Source of the DNA: CAWEHT01 sp963808455
GTDB taxonomy: Bacteria > Chloroflexota > Anaerolineae > CG2-30-64-16
NCBI GenBank assembly: GCA_963808455.1
Contig: CAWEHT010000035.1
Span: 1 to 37,646 of the forward strand
Length of the DNA: 37,646 nt
Reading direction: 5' to 3'
Part shown: piece after piece, positions 1 through 7,455 of the stretch
Numbering within the stretch: the first letter of the stretch is position 1
How the letters are laid out: each line of letters starts with the position of its first letter
Translations under genes and position numbers: made by a program
Notes under the pieces: generated by a model
Told to the model about the DNA's origin: nothing
The model's database searches: none
What the model saw: the letters and a program-made list of their open reading frames with translations, nothing else

Positions 1-476
1 GGCAGGGATGGAACCGCATGCTGGGAGGACCACGTGCTGCTGGTGGTGGACGGCTTGCCGCACGGCCCGGGCGACGTGGCCGGCTTGAATGACCTGGACA
101 ACCCGGGCCAGTCCATCGACTGCTCGGCAGCCGCGTGCATTTACGATCCAGTCGCCAACCCGAATCTGAGCGGCTGTCACTGTCCGCCTGTAAACAGGGC
201 TCGCGCGCTCGCGGCAAAGGGGATCAACGTCCACGTCATCGCGGCCACCACGGATCTGAGCACACGCAATTCCTACGCGGCGGCCACGCTCAACAACATC
301 GCCCGGGCCGGCAGCACCGACCCCACCTTCATCAATATCCCGCGCTATGCCGCCAGCGAGGACGAGCTATATTATCGCTGGAAACGAGATGAAACAGGCC
401 CTGCGGGTCACGGTGGCCACCAGCCCGGCCTCGGCTGCCAGCAGATAGCAGACCTTGCAGGGCATCACCGCCGGGA
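1..476 (+). pseudogene. von Willebrand factor A-domain protein, C-terminal fragment
   Basis: The reading frame is open from the window edge. It translates to the second half of a vWA domain: a beta-strand LLVVDGLPHG, a Cys-containing insert (DCSAAACIYDP, SGCHCPPV), then ARALAAKGINVHVIAATTD and a serine/threonine-rich tail. The layout resembles vWA domains of PilY1-like or other surface proteins, but the DxSxS metal site would lie upstream, outside the window. The frame breaks near 385, continues in a second frame (EMKQALRVTVATSPASA), and breaks again near 440. No start is visible. The family call is moderate and the exact role unknown. It runs directly into an unrelated molybdenum hydroxylase remnant, which suggests decayed, rearranged DNA. 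Confidence 0.5.
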
Positions 477-485
477 ACATGCTGT

Positions 486-710
486 TCCAGAACCACGGCC
501 GAACAGGCACCCGAGATCGTCTCGATCCTGCTCGAGGCACCGCATCCGGATGGTCCCTACGGCGCCAAGGGGCTGGCAGAGCTGCCCACCATCCCGGTGA
601 CGCCGGCTATCATCAATGCCGTCTTTGACGCCGTCGGCGTCCGCATCACCAGCCTGCCGGCCGGTAAGGCCAAGCTGCGGGCTGCACTTCGAGCGCCTGC
701 CGGGTCATAG
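486..710 (+). pseudogene. Molybdenum hydroxylase large subunit, C-terminal remnant
   Basis: In the frame ending at the TAG at 708-710 the translation contains EAPHPDGPYGAKGLAELP followed by VTPAIINAVFDAVGVRIT and SLPAGKAKL. This is the characteristic C-terminal end of xanthine dehydrogenase/aldehyde oxidase molybdopterin subunits, including the G-A-K-G-x-x-E segment that carries the catalytic glutamate. Only about 70 of the usual 750 or so residues remain and no start is visible. The sequence differs clearly from the corresponding end of the intact homologue on the other strand (13356-15660), so it comes from a different paralogue and not a recent copy. Confidence 0.7.
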
Positions 711-823
711 GCATAGTGGCGCAGCCCGCAACCTCGTGTCACGCATTGGGGCGACGCACAAAATGCGACCCCTCCGGAGAGCGATTTCGGCCGCGCATGT
801 ACTCGGCCTTAAGAAACTTGCTC

Positions 824-852
824 TTGACAATTCCTCGTCCCTGTGCGATCAT
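824..852 (+). promoter_or_regulatory. Sigma70-type promoter, copy 1
   Basis: TTGACA at 824-829 and GATCAT at 847-852 are separated by 17 bp. The same two hexamers with the same spacing occur at 6681-6709 ahead of the intact corrinoid gene, which supports a real promoter. The -10 box matches the consensus at four of six positions. Confidence 0.6.
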
Positions 853-857
853 GTGAT

Positions 858-875
858 ACGTAAAACGTTTGACGT
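858..875 (+). promoter_or_regulatory. Palindromic operator, copy 1 (imperfect)
   Basis: ACGTAAAACGTTTGACGT differs at one position from the perfect 18-bp palindrome at 6715-6732. It lies five bases downstream of the -10 box, where a bound repressor would block transcription. A centre of AAACGTTT is typical of LacI-family operators such as PurR. No LacI-family gene is seen in the window. Confidence 0.6.
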
Positions 876-905
876 CTATCACCTTACCGGCCATGGAGGC
901 AATTG

Positions 906-1179
906 ATGCCCACCGATTGGGACAAACGGCAGAAAGGACTGCTGGCCATCGAACTGGCGGGTGACGGATATGCCGAGACACAACGCGCCGAACGGGCGCC
1001 GGCGATCGGCGTTGCGTCAATGGATGTTTTCGACCGGATCGTCGCGCTGGTTCGCACGGAGGTCAACGGCCGCTTGCAAGTACGGGCGGACAAGTTCCAG
1101 GCCGACATCATCTCCTTCTTCGCAATTCTCACCACGAGTGTGCCGCATATGGCACAGCAGATCGACCTTCTTAATCGGA
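906..1179 (+). pseudogene. Corrinoid protein pseudogene with internal deletion
   Basis: The start (ATG 906, Shine-Dalgarno GGAGG at 895-899) and the first 58 or so residues align closely with the intact corrinoid protein at 6763-7440 (MPTDWDKRQKGLLAI against MPSDWGKLQEELLAM; ASMDVFDRIVALVRTEV against TAMDVFERVVTPVLAEV). The sequence then jumps to the equivalent of residue 142 or so (ADIISFFAILTTSVPHMA against ADVIALSAILTASLPHMA). About 80 residues are missing, including the cobalamin-binding DxHxxG motif, so the product cannot bind cobalamin in the usual way. The frame continues to 1505 without recognisable homology. The promoter and operator upstream are well preserved. Confidence 0.8.
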
Positions 1180-1485
1180 CTCCTCAGCATACCCGAGACG
1201 GCCCGGTGCCCGTTCTGACGGCTTCTCGTCGCTTTGACCTTCTTACCGAAAAAAGCGAACGAACCGCCGTTTCAGACATGCACGTCGCGAGTCCTTGTTG
1301 CTCAATCGCACAAACATGGTGGAGTCGGCCAGATCCAGCTGCATCGCGCTCAGTTGCTTGGATGTCTGGGCAAGTACTTCCTCGATCGCACCGGAGCGCA
1401 CGGCCCTTTCTTAAGGGGCAGAATTTTCGGGTGCCTAGACCGAGCTCTAGCACATCGGGCAACAAGTGGCTAAAGGTGGCGCAAT
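1180..1485. other. Non-coding gap before the ABC operon
   Basis: No supported gene is seen. A reverse-strand stretch around 1310-1400 translates to a short coiled-coil-like peptide (EEVLAQTSKQLSAMQLDL) but has no start, family or conserved context. With no clear promoter here, the ABC operon may be transcribed from the promoter/operator at 824-875 through the decayed corrinoid gene. Confidence 0.4.
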
Positions 1486-4255
1486 TTGGACAAGCGAGCG
1501 ATTGATTGGATCGTAGAGACAAACGAGCGCCCCGCAGAGCGCAGGAACGGCGATTCTGCGAGCGCCCTGGTCCGCATGGACCATATCAGCAAGCGCTTCG
1601 CGGGCACGCTCGCGGTCGATGACCTGACCTTCGATCTGCGGCCTGGAGAAGTACATGCCTTGCTCGGCGAGAACGGCGCTGGCAAGACGACCTCCATGAA
1701 TATCCTCTATGGCCTATACCACGCTGATGCCGGTGCCATTTACGTCGATGGCCAACCCGTGAGACTACAGTCTCCGGCCGATGCCAACGCGCACGAGATC
1801 GGCATGGTGCACCAGTCCTTTCGGCTGATCCCAACCTTGAGCGTGGCCGAGAACGTGCTGCTTGGCTTTCCGGGCCAGGGTGCCTTTATTAAGCTTCTCG
1901 GCGGCCTCGAAGAAGATTGCCGAACTCGCCGAGCGCTACAAGCTTGAGATCGAGCCAAACGCCTTGGCGTGGCAGCTTTCCTCTGGCCAGAGGCAACGTG
2001 TCGAGATCCTGAAGGTGTTGTTCCGGGAGGCGCGCATCCTGATACTGGACGAGCCGACCTCGGCCCTTACACCGCTCGAAGCGGACGGGCTCTTCGCGTT
2101 TGTCGAGCGGTTCAAGCAAGAGGGTCACGGTGTGATCTTCATCAGCCACAAACTGGGCGAGGTGCTCCAAATCAGCGATCGCATCAGCGTGATGCGAGAC
2201 GGCAGGCTGATCTCGACGGTGCCGCGGGCAGAGGCTGACCGTGACCAACTGGCACGCCTCATGGTCGGACGCGAGGTCCTCTTTCGTATCCGCAAGAGCG
2301 CGCAGGAGTCTGGCGAGTCGCTGCTGAGACTGGTCCGCGTTTCTGCCTTGGCTGATAACGGTTTACCGGCCCTTCGCGAGGTCTCGCTCGAGGTACACCG
2401 GGGGGAGATCCTGGGTCTGGCTGGCGTCGGCGGCAACGGGCAGAGCGAGCTGGCAGAGGTGATTTGCAGCCTGCGTAAGGTCACGGGCGGCGATCTGCTC
2501 TTCAACGGCCGGTCGATCCGCAGCCTGCCCCCGCTCGAAATCATGCAGCGCGGGCTCGCCCTGATCCCCGATAACATCCGGCAGACGGGTGTTTTTGCGA
2601 AGTTCAGCATCGAAGCCAACAGTGTTCTGCGGGCGCTGTACCTGCCTCAGTTTCATCGCGGCTGGTTCGTAAACGAGGACGCCTGTGCCGCCTGGGCCGA
2701 CCGCCTGATCCAGGCCTACGATGTCCGCCCGCCTGACCGGCGTCTGATGGCAGGACAGCTATCTGGGGGCAATCTGCAGAAGCTGATGGTCGGCTCCGAG
2801 TTGATGCGCGATCCCCAGGTGATCGTGGCCTCGAACCCGACTGCGGGTTTGGATGTAGGCGCCACCGAATTCTTGCACAAGCGACTGCTGGCGGAACACG
2901 ACCGCGGGAAAGCCATCCTCCTCATCTCCTCAGACCTCGAGGAGATCCTTGCCCTGAGCGACCGCATTGCGGTGATGTACCAGGGCAGGATCGCTGGGAT
3001 GGTGATGCCCCGGCAGGCCACTGCTCGCACGATGGGACTTCTGATGGCAGGCCTGCAGCCCAGCGAGCAAGACGAAACAGGCGAAGCGTTGCTCACCGAC
3101 GGGGCAGAGAGTGAGGAAGCCGCGGCGCCGCCTCAAGAGGCTCCTGTTTCATCTCCGGGCAAGGAGGCCCTGGCGCGAGCGCCGCGCCCGGCCTCACGCG
3201 GACCCTCGACGTCCAAGATTCTGAGCTACCTGAGCGATCGCAACGGCTGGATCAGCCTCGCTGCTTCGTTGGGCGCGATCGCCATCGCGGCGGGCGTGGC
3301 CGCCGGGTTGGTGGCCCTGATGGGCGTACAGCCGGCTGTCATGTTCAGGGCCATGTGGATGAGCGCTATGGGGACGCGCAACGGGCTGGCGGAGACGCTG
3401 GTGGGCGCCACGCCGTTGTTGTTGGCGGGGCTGGGAATTGTGGTCGCCTATCGGGCGGGAGTGTGGAACATCGGCGCCGAAGGACAGATCTATATTGGGG
3501 CGCTGGGTGCGACCCTGGTAGCTCTCGCTCTCCCCGCTTGGCCCGCGATTGTGGCTCTTCCGCTGGTCCTCTTGGGCGGCTTTGTCGCCGGCGCGGCTTA
3601 CGGGATGCTACCCGGCATCTTGCGGGCCTACCGCGGTGTCAACGAGCTCATCACCACCATCATGCTGAATTACATAGGCATCCTGGTTGTCAGTTATCTG
3701 GTCTCGGGTCCCATGAAGGATCCCAATCTACAGCTCCCGATGCCGCAGTCGGCCCCCTTTCCAGACCCGACCAGGCTGCCTCGGCTGATTGCTGGCACCC
3801 GTGCCAATGTCGGCATCTTCATTGGCCTGATCGCGGCGGTTGTAGTCTACGTGCTACTGTGGAAATTGGTGCTTGGTTGGCGGCTGAGGGCGCTGGGCGA
3901 GAATCCGGTGGCGGCTCGCTTCGCTGGCATCGACGTGCGGCGGCATATCGTGACGGCCATGGGTATCAGCGGGGGCCTGGCCGGGATAGCCGGAATGGTC
4001 GAGATGTCCGGCGTCCGTGGCACCCTCACCGCCGATTTTTCTAACAATTTTGGGTACACTGCCATCGCGGTGGCGCTATTCGGCGGTCTGCATCCGGCGG
4101 CAGTCATCGTCGCCGCCTTGTTCTTCGCCTTTCTCTCCGCGGGGGCCGCGGGCCTGCAGCGGAGCACGGGCATACCTTCGGCGATGGTGGGTATCATACA
4201 GGGGTTGGTGCTCGTATTCGTGCTGGCCCGCCGCGTCCTGGTTTCCAATCGATAA
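1486..4255 (+). CDS. BMP-family ABC transporter: tandem ATPase fused to permease (one frameshift)
   Basis: The N-terminal part is a two-domain importer ATPase of the purine-nucleoside/BMP (NupA-like) type. The first domain has Walker A GENGAGKTT (residues 61-69), signature LSSGQRQRVEI and Walker B ILILDEPTSAL. The second has the degenerate loop GVGGNGQSE, signature LSGGNLQK and NPTAGLDVGA, as usual in this family. After a linker rich in Ala, Pro, Glu and Ser (about 3090-3220), the same frame continues into a NupB-like permease with repeated hydrophobic segments, NIGAEGQIYIG and GENPVAARFAGI. Such ATPase-permease fusion is unusual. A frameshift lies at about 1890-1905 (the reading changes from GAFIK to SAASKKIAELAERY). 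TTG at 1486 after AAAGGTGG is the likely start; ATG 1576 is possible but would cut into the domain. The second permease and binding protein follow. Confidence 0.85.
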
Positions 4256-4266
4256 AGGGGGCGAAC

Positions 4267-5274
4267 ATGTCTGGACCGGGAGGTCTGCTTAGTGCCACTT
4301 TCCTCGTCGGCTTGCTCATCTCAGGTGTGCAGTTGTTGACACCGATGTTGTTGGCTGCCCTGGGCGAGACGGTGGGCCAGCGGGCCGGGGTGCTGAACAT
4401 TGGGGTCGAAGGCTTGATGCTCATGGGGGCGCTCTTTGGCTTTCTTGGCGGCCATTACCTGGGCAACCCGTGGGCAGGAGCGCTCTGCGGCGCGCTGGCG
4501 GGCGCCTTGCTGAGCTGCCTGCACGGCGCATTGTGCGTGCTGCTGTCCTCGAACCAGGTCGTGAGCGGGTTGGCCATCAACCTGCTGTCCGCTGGGCTGG
4601 CGGTCTACGTCATGCAGGCGCTCTTCGGCGTCGAGATCACCGAGCCGAGCTCGCCCATTTTCCCTCCCCTTCACATCCCCTGGCTCTCTGACCTGCCAGT
4701 GGTGGGACCGGTGCTCTTTAGCCAGCACGCCTGGGTCTATGCGGCCTGGCTGCTGGTGCCCATCTGCACGTTTGCCCTCTTCCGGACTCCGTGGGGTCTC
4801 AAGGTGACGGCCGTCGGCGAGAATCCGGTCGCGGCGGAAGCCGCCGGGATCAACGTCCGAGCGATACGGTTCATGGCCGTCGTGATCGGCGGAGCGCTCG
4901 CCGGACTTGGTGGCATGCTTCTGGCACTGGGGCAACTGGGTTTCTTCCGCGATACGATGGTGTCGGGTCGCGGCTTCATCGCTCTGGCAATTGTGACGAT
5001 GGGGCGCTGGCGACCCGTCGGGGTGCTCATCGCGGCCTTGGTGTTTGGGCTGGCGGACGCCTTGCAATTCCGGCTCCAGGCAGCGGGCCTCGGCACGCTC
5101 ATCCCCAGCCAATTCTTGATCAGCTTGCCGTATGTGGTGGCCATCCTGGTCGTGCTTGGCAAGATAAGCCGCCAGTTTGTGCCTTCCGCGTCTGGCAGTG
5201 CCCTACCAGGGGAGCGAACAGTTGTAACCCGCCCGACCGGGAAGAAGGGGGGTGACGCCGAACAGCCGTCATAG
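4267..5274 (+). CDS. BMP-family ABC transporter, second permease
   Basis: Inner-membrane permease of the branched-chain/nucleoside-type ABC family (NupC-like in the NupABC-BmpA system), 335 residues. Multiple hydrophobic helices are visible, with the family motifs VLNIGVEGLMLMGAL near residue 40 and GENPVAAEAAGI near residue 185. The C-terminus is hydrophilic. The ATG follows AAAGGGGGCGAAC, an excellent ribosome site 11 bp after the previous stop, so it is cotranscribed with the fused ATPase-permease. It should form the heterodimeric channel with the permease half of that fusion. The frame is intact. Confidence 0.9.
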   Translation: MSGPGGLLSATFLVGLLISGVQLLTPMLLAALGETVGQRAGVLNIGVEGLMLMGALFGFLGGHYLGNPWAGALCGALAGALLSCLHGALCVLLSSNQVVSGLAINLLSAGLAVYVMQALFGVEITEPSSPIFPPLHIPWLSDLPVVGPVLFSQHAWVYAAWLLVPICTFALFRTPWGLKVTAVGENPVAAEAAGINVRAIRFMAVVIGGALAGLGGMLLALGQLGFFRDTMVSGRGFIALAIVTMGRWRPVGVLIAALVFGLADALQFRLQAAGLGTLIPSQFLISLPYVVAILVVLGKISRQFVPSASGSALPGERTVVTRPTGKKGGDAEQPS

Positions 5275-5334
5275 CAGAGTTTTGGGCCGGTCGTCATGTG
5301 TCAATCAGTCACTTGCTATGGGAGGATCAAAGCC

Positions 5335-6456
5335 ATGAAGAATGCCCGTATGATTTTCTGCCTCTTGTTCGTTGCTGCCATGGTGTTGTCGGCTTGCGCG
5401 GCACCGGCACCGTCGGCGCCCAGCCAGCCAGCAGCCACCTCCGCTCCGGCGCAGCCGACGGCGGCGCCCGCCGCTCCCCAACCCACCGAAGCCCCAGCCG
5501 TCGCGGCAGCGCCTGCCGCGACGCAACCCATCACGACCTCAGCCGCGATCACCAAAGCCGCATCGGCGAAGGTCGCGATCCTTTTTGGGGAGCCGATGGC
5601 TGGCGAGCCCTGGGACCTGCTGGCCTACGCTGGCCTGCAGACCGTCAAGGCGGCTGGCGATCAAGTTGCCTACAGCGAGAACGTAACTGCACCGGACATG
5701 GAAGGCGCTTTTCGCGACTATGCCAGCCAGGGCTACAACATCGTCATAGGCCACAGCGATGGCTTCCAGGACGCCGCCCTCAAGGCGGCCAAGGACTTCC
5801 CCAACACGATGTTCGTCGTGGACGCCGGCACCCAAAGCGCCTCGAACGTGGCCGCCTTCAACCTCCAGGAGCAGCAGGAGAGCTACCTGGTCGGAGTGGT
5901 GGCGGCGAGCATGTCCAAGAGCGGCACGATCGGCTTTATCGCCGGCTTCGAGTACCCTTCACTGATCTTGCCTCTAAACGGCTACAATGATGGCGCTAAA
6001 TCGGTCAATCCGAATATCAAGATGCTGGTGTCATGGGTCGGGTCGTGGGGAGATCCGGACAAGGGCCAGCAGCTTGCACAAGCTATGTACGATAAAGGTG
6101 CCGACGTGATCTTCGAGGATTCTGGCGGCAACGCGCCGGGCATCTGGAAAGCTGCGGTCAGCAACAAAAAATGGGTCATCAAGGATACATCCACTTGCAT
6201 GCAAGATCTGCCGGATGTCTGCCTGACCTCGGCCGACGACACCTTTGACCAGTTGATACCCAATGAGGTGAAGATGTACCACCAGGGCCAGCTGAAAGGC
6301 CAGGTCTACAACTGGGGCATCAAAGAGCAGGGAGTCGATATCGGCCCCATCAACCCGAAGGTCCCACAGGACATTCAGGACAAGGTCGCGAAACTGAGGG
6401 CCGACATCATCAGCGGCGCGCTCGTGATCCCGGCGAAGTACACCTGGAATCAATAG
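5335..6456 (+). CDS. BMP-family substrate-binding lipoprotein
   Basis: Basic-membrane-protein family solute receptor of 373 residues. It starts at ATG 5335 after GGGAGGA. A signal peptide ends in the lipobox VLSAC (Cys21), followed by a Pro/Ala/Thr linker typical of Chloroflexota surface lipoproteins. The periplasmic-binding fold then shows AKVAILFGEPMAGEPWD, NIVIGHSDGFQDAA, FVVDAGTQ, GTIGFIAGFEYP and GADVIFEDSGGNAPGIW. Characterised BMP/PnrA proteins bind nucleosides, mainly purine; some relatives bind other ligands. It closes the transporter operon and probably sets its specificity. The true ligand may be a methylated nucleobase-like compound if the following cluster is its pathway, which is inference. 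Confidence 0.9.
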   Translation: MKNARMIFCLLFVAAMVLSACAAPAPSAPSQPAATSAPAQPTAAPAAPQPTEAPAVAAAPAATQPITTSAAITKAASAKVAILFGEPMAGEPWDLLAYAGLQTVKAAGDQVAYSENVTAPDMEGAFRDYASQGYNIVIGHSDGFQDAALKAAKDFPNTMFVVDAGTQSASNVAAFNLQEQQESYLVGVVAASMSKSGTIGFIAGFEYPSLILPLNGYNDGAKSVNPNIKMLVSWVGSWGDPDKGQQLAQAMYDKGADVIFEDSGGNAPGIWKAAVSNKKWVIKDTSTCMQDLPDVCLTSADDTFDQLIPNEVKMYHQGQLKGQVYNWGIKEQGVDIGPINPKVPQDIQDKVAKLRADIISGALVIPAKYTWNQ

Positions 6457-6472
6457 GAGCCGACCAGAAGCG

Positions 6473-6506
6473 TGCGCACGGCAGCCAAACAAAACTGCCG
6501 TGCGCA
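6473..6506 (+). terminator. Stem-loop after the ABC operon
   Basis: A perfect 12-bp inverted repeat, TGCGCACGGCAG and CTGCCGTGCGCA, surrounds a 10-nt A-rich loop. It begins 17 nt after the binding-protein stop. There is no run of T afterwards, so it could end transcription weakly or protect the 3' end of the transcript. Confidence 0.55.
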
Positions 6507-6680
6507 AAAGTCTGGGCTGGGGTGATGCCGTTGGGAGAATAGCTGAGGATACGTACTCCCTCGTGTCTACCGTGAGCTCGCGGTGAGAACCTGACGCTTC
6601 AGCCAGGTTTCTCTGTATTCCCGCCGCCTGAGCAAGGACCCGTTCTTGAAAACAGGTGCTCGGCCCGCAGAAAATGCCTC

Positions 6681-6709
6681 TTGACAAATCCCCTTCCGAG
6701 CGCGATCAT
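6681..6709 (+). promoter_or_regulatory. Sigma70-type promoter, copy 2
   Basis: TTGACA at 6681-6686, a 17-bp spacer, and GATCAT at 6704-6709 match promoter copy 1 (824-852) in both hexamers and spacing. It drives the corrinoid/methyltransferase operon. The remaining 170 bp or so between the stem-loop and this promoter show only short weak inverted repeats. Confidence 0.65.
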
Positions 6710-6714
6710 GTAAC

Positions 6715-6732
6715 ACGTCAAACGTTTGACGT
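6715..6732 (+). promoter_or_regulatory. Palindromic operator, copy 2 (perfect)
   Basis: ACGTCAAACGTTTGACGT is a perfect 18-bp palindrome five bases after the -10 box and 30 bp before the start codon. The centre AAACGTTT and the outer ACG/CGT closely resemble LacI-family boxes such as PurR. The GntR/HutC regulator encoded at 8855 is the only regulator nearby; its family usually binds differently shaped sites. Which protein binds here is open. Confidence 0.7.
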
Positions 6733-6762
6733 ATATCGACTTTCCGGCTAAGGAGGCAACCG

Positions 6763-7440
6763 ATGCCCAGTGATTGGGGTAAGCTGCAGGAGGAACTGCT
6801 GGCCATGCTGCTGGCGGGTGACGGAGACGCCGCGGCGCAGTGGGCCGAACGAACGCTGGCAGCCGGCGTCACCGCGATGGACGTTTTCGAGCGAGTCGTC
6901 ACGCCAGTCCTGGCGGAGGTCGGCGATCGCTTCCAACGGCTTGATATTTTTCTACCCGAGCTGTTGCAAGCCGCCGAGGCAACGCAAACGCTCCTTGCCC
7001 GCGTGCTCACGCCGGCGCTGCGTGCCGGTCAGGAATCCCGGTCCGCACAAGGCAAAGTCGTCATCGGCACGGTGCTGGGCGACACACACGACATCGGCAA
7101 GAACATCGTCATCCTGATGCTCGAGCTTCACGGCTTCGACGTCATCGACCTGGGAGCGGACGTGCCCGCCGTGGACTTCATCGAACGGGCGCGCAAAGAC
7201 CAGGCCGACGTCATCGCCCTCTCCGCCATTCTCACCGCCAGCCTGCCACACATGGCAAATGTGATCGATCTCCTCGAGGGATTTGGGGCGCGGGACCGTT
7301 TCAAGGTGGTCATCGGAGGGGCCGCGGCAACCCAGGAGTTCGCCGACCAGATCGGCGCGGATGCTTACGGCCGCGATGCAACCACAGCGGTCGAAATATG
7401 CCGAAGGCTTTGCGCGGCGCCGCAAGTGGCTGGGGCCTAG
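6763..7440 (+). CDS. Corrinoid (methyl-carrier) protein, MtmC/MttC-like
   Basis: Cobalamin-binding methyl carrier of 225 residues, the partner of a substrate:corrinoid methyltransferase. The N-terminal four-helix cap domain spans roughly residues 1-90. The Rossmann-like B12 domain follows with GDTHDIGKN: Asp107, His109 (lower cobalt ligand) and Gly112. Later motifs VIALSAILTASLPHM and VVIGGAAATQEFA are typical. ATG 6763 follows AAGGAGG. The methyltransferase gene starts 15 bp after its stop, so the two are translated from one transcript. The cobalt-bound methyl would pass to a tetrahydrofolate or other acceptor methyltransferase not seen here. The exact subfamily by substrate cannot be told. 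Confidence 0.9.
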   Translation: MPSDWGKLQEELLAMLLAGDGDAAAQWAERTLAAGVTAMDVFERVVTPVLAEVGDRFQRLDIFLPELLQAAEATQTLLARVLTPALRAGQESRSAQGKVVIGTVLGDTHDIGKNIVILMLELHGFDVIDLGADVPAVDFIERARKDQADVIALSAILTASLPHMANVIDLLEGFGARDRFKVVIGGAAATQEFADQIGADAYGRDATTAVEICRRLCAAPQVAGA

Positions 7441-7455
7441 AGGAGGAAGCTCGTC

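Noticed and set aside
1300..1420. Reverse-strand coiled-coil-like peptide
   Set aside because: No start, no family resemblance, and stops nearby; probably chance coding of GC-rich DNA.
6580..6615. Possible cobalamin riboswitch before the corrinoid gene (words AGCCAGG and small inverted repeats)
   Set aside because: The B12 box and the surrounding conserved core are not present; the inverted repeats are only 4-6 bp.
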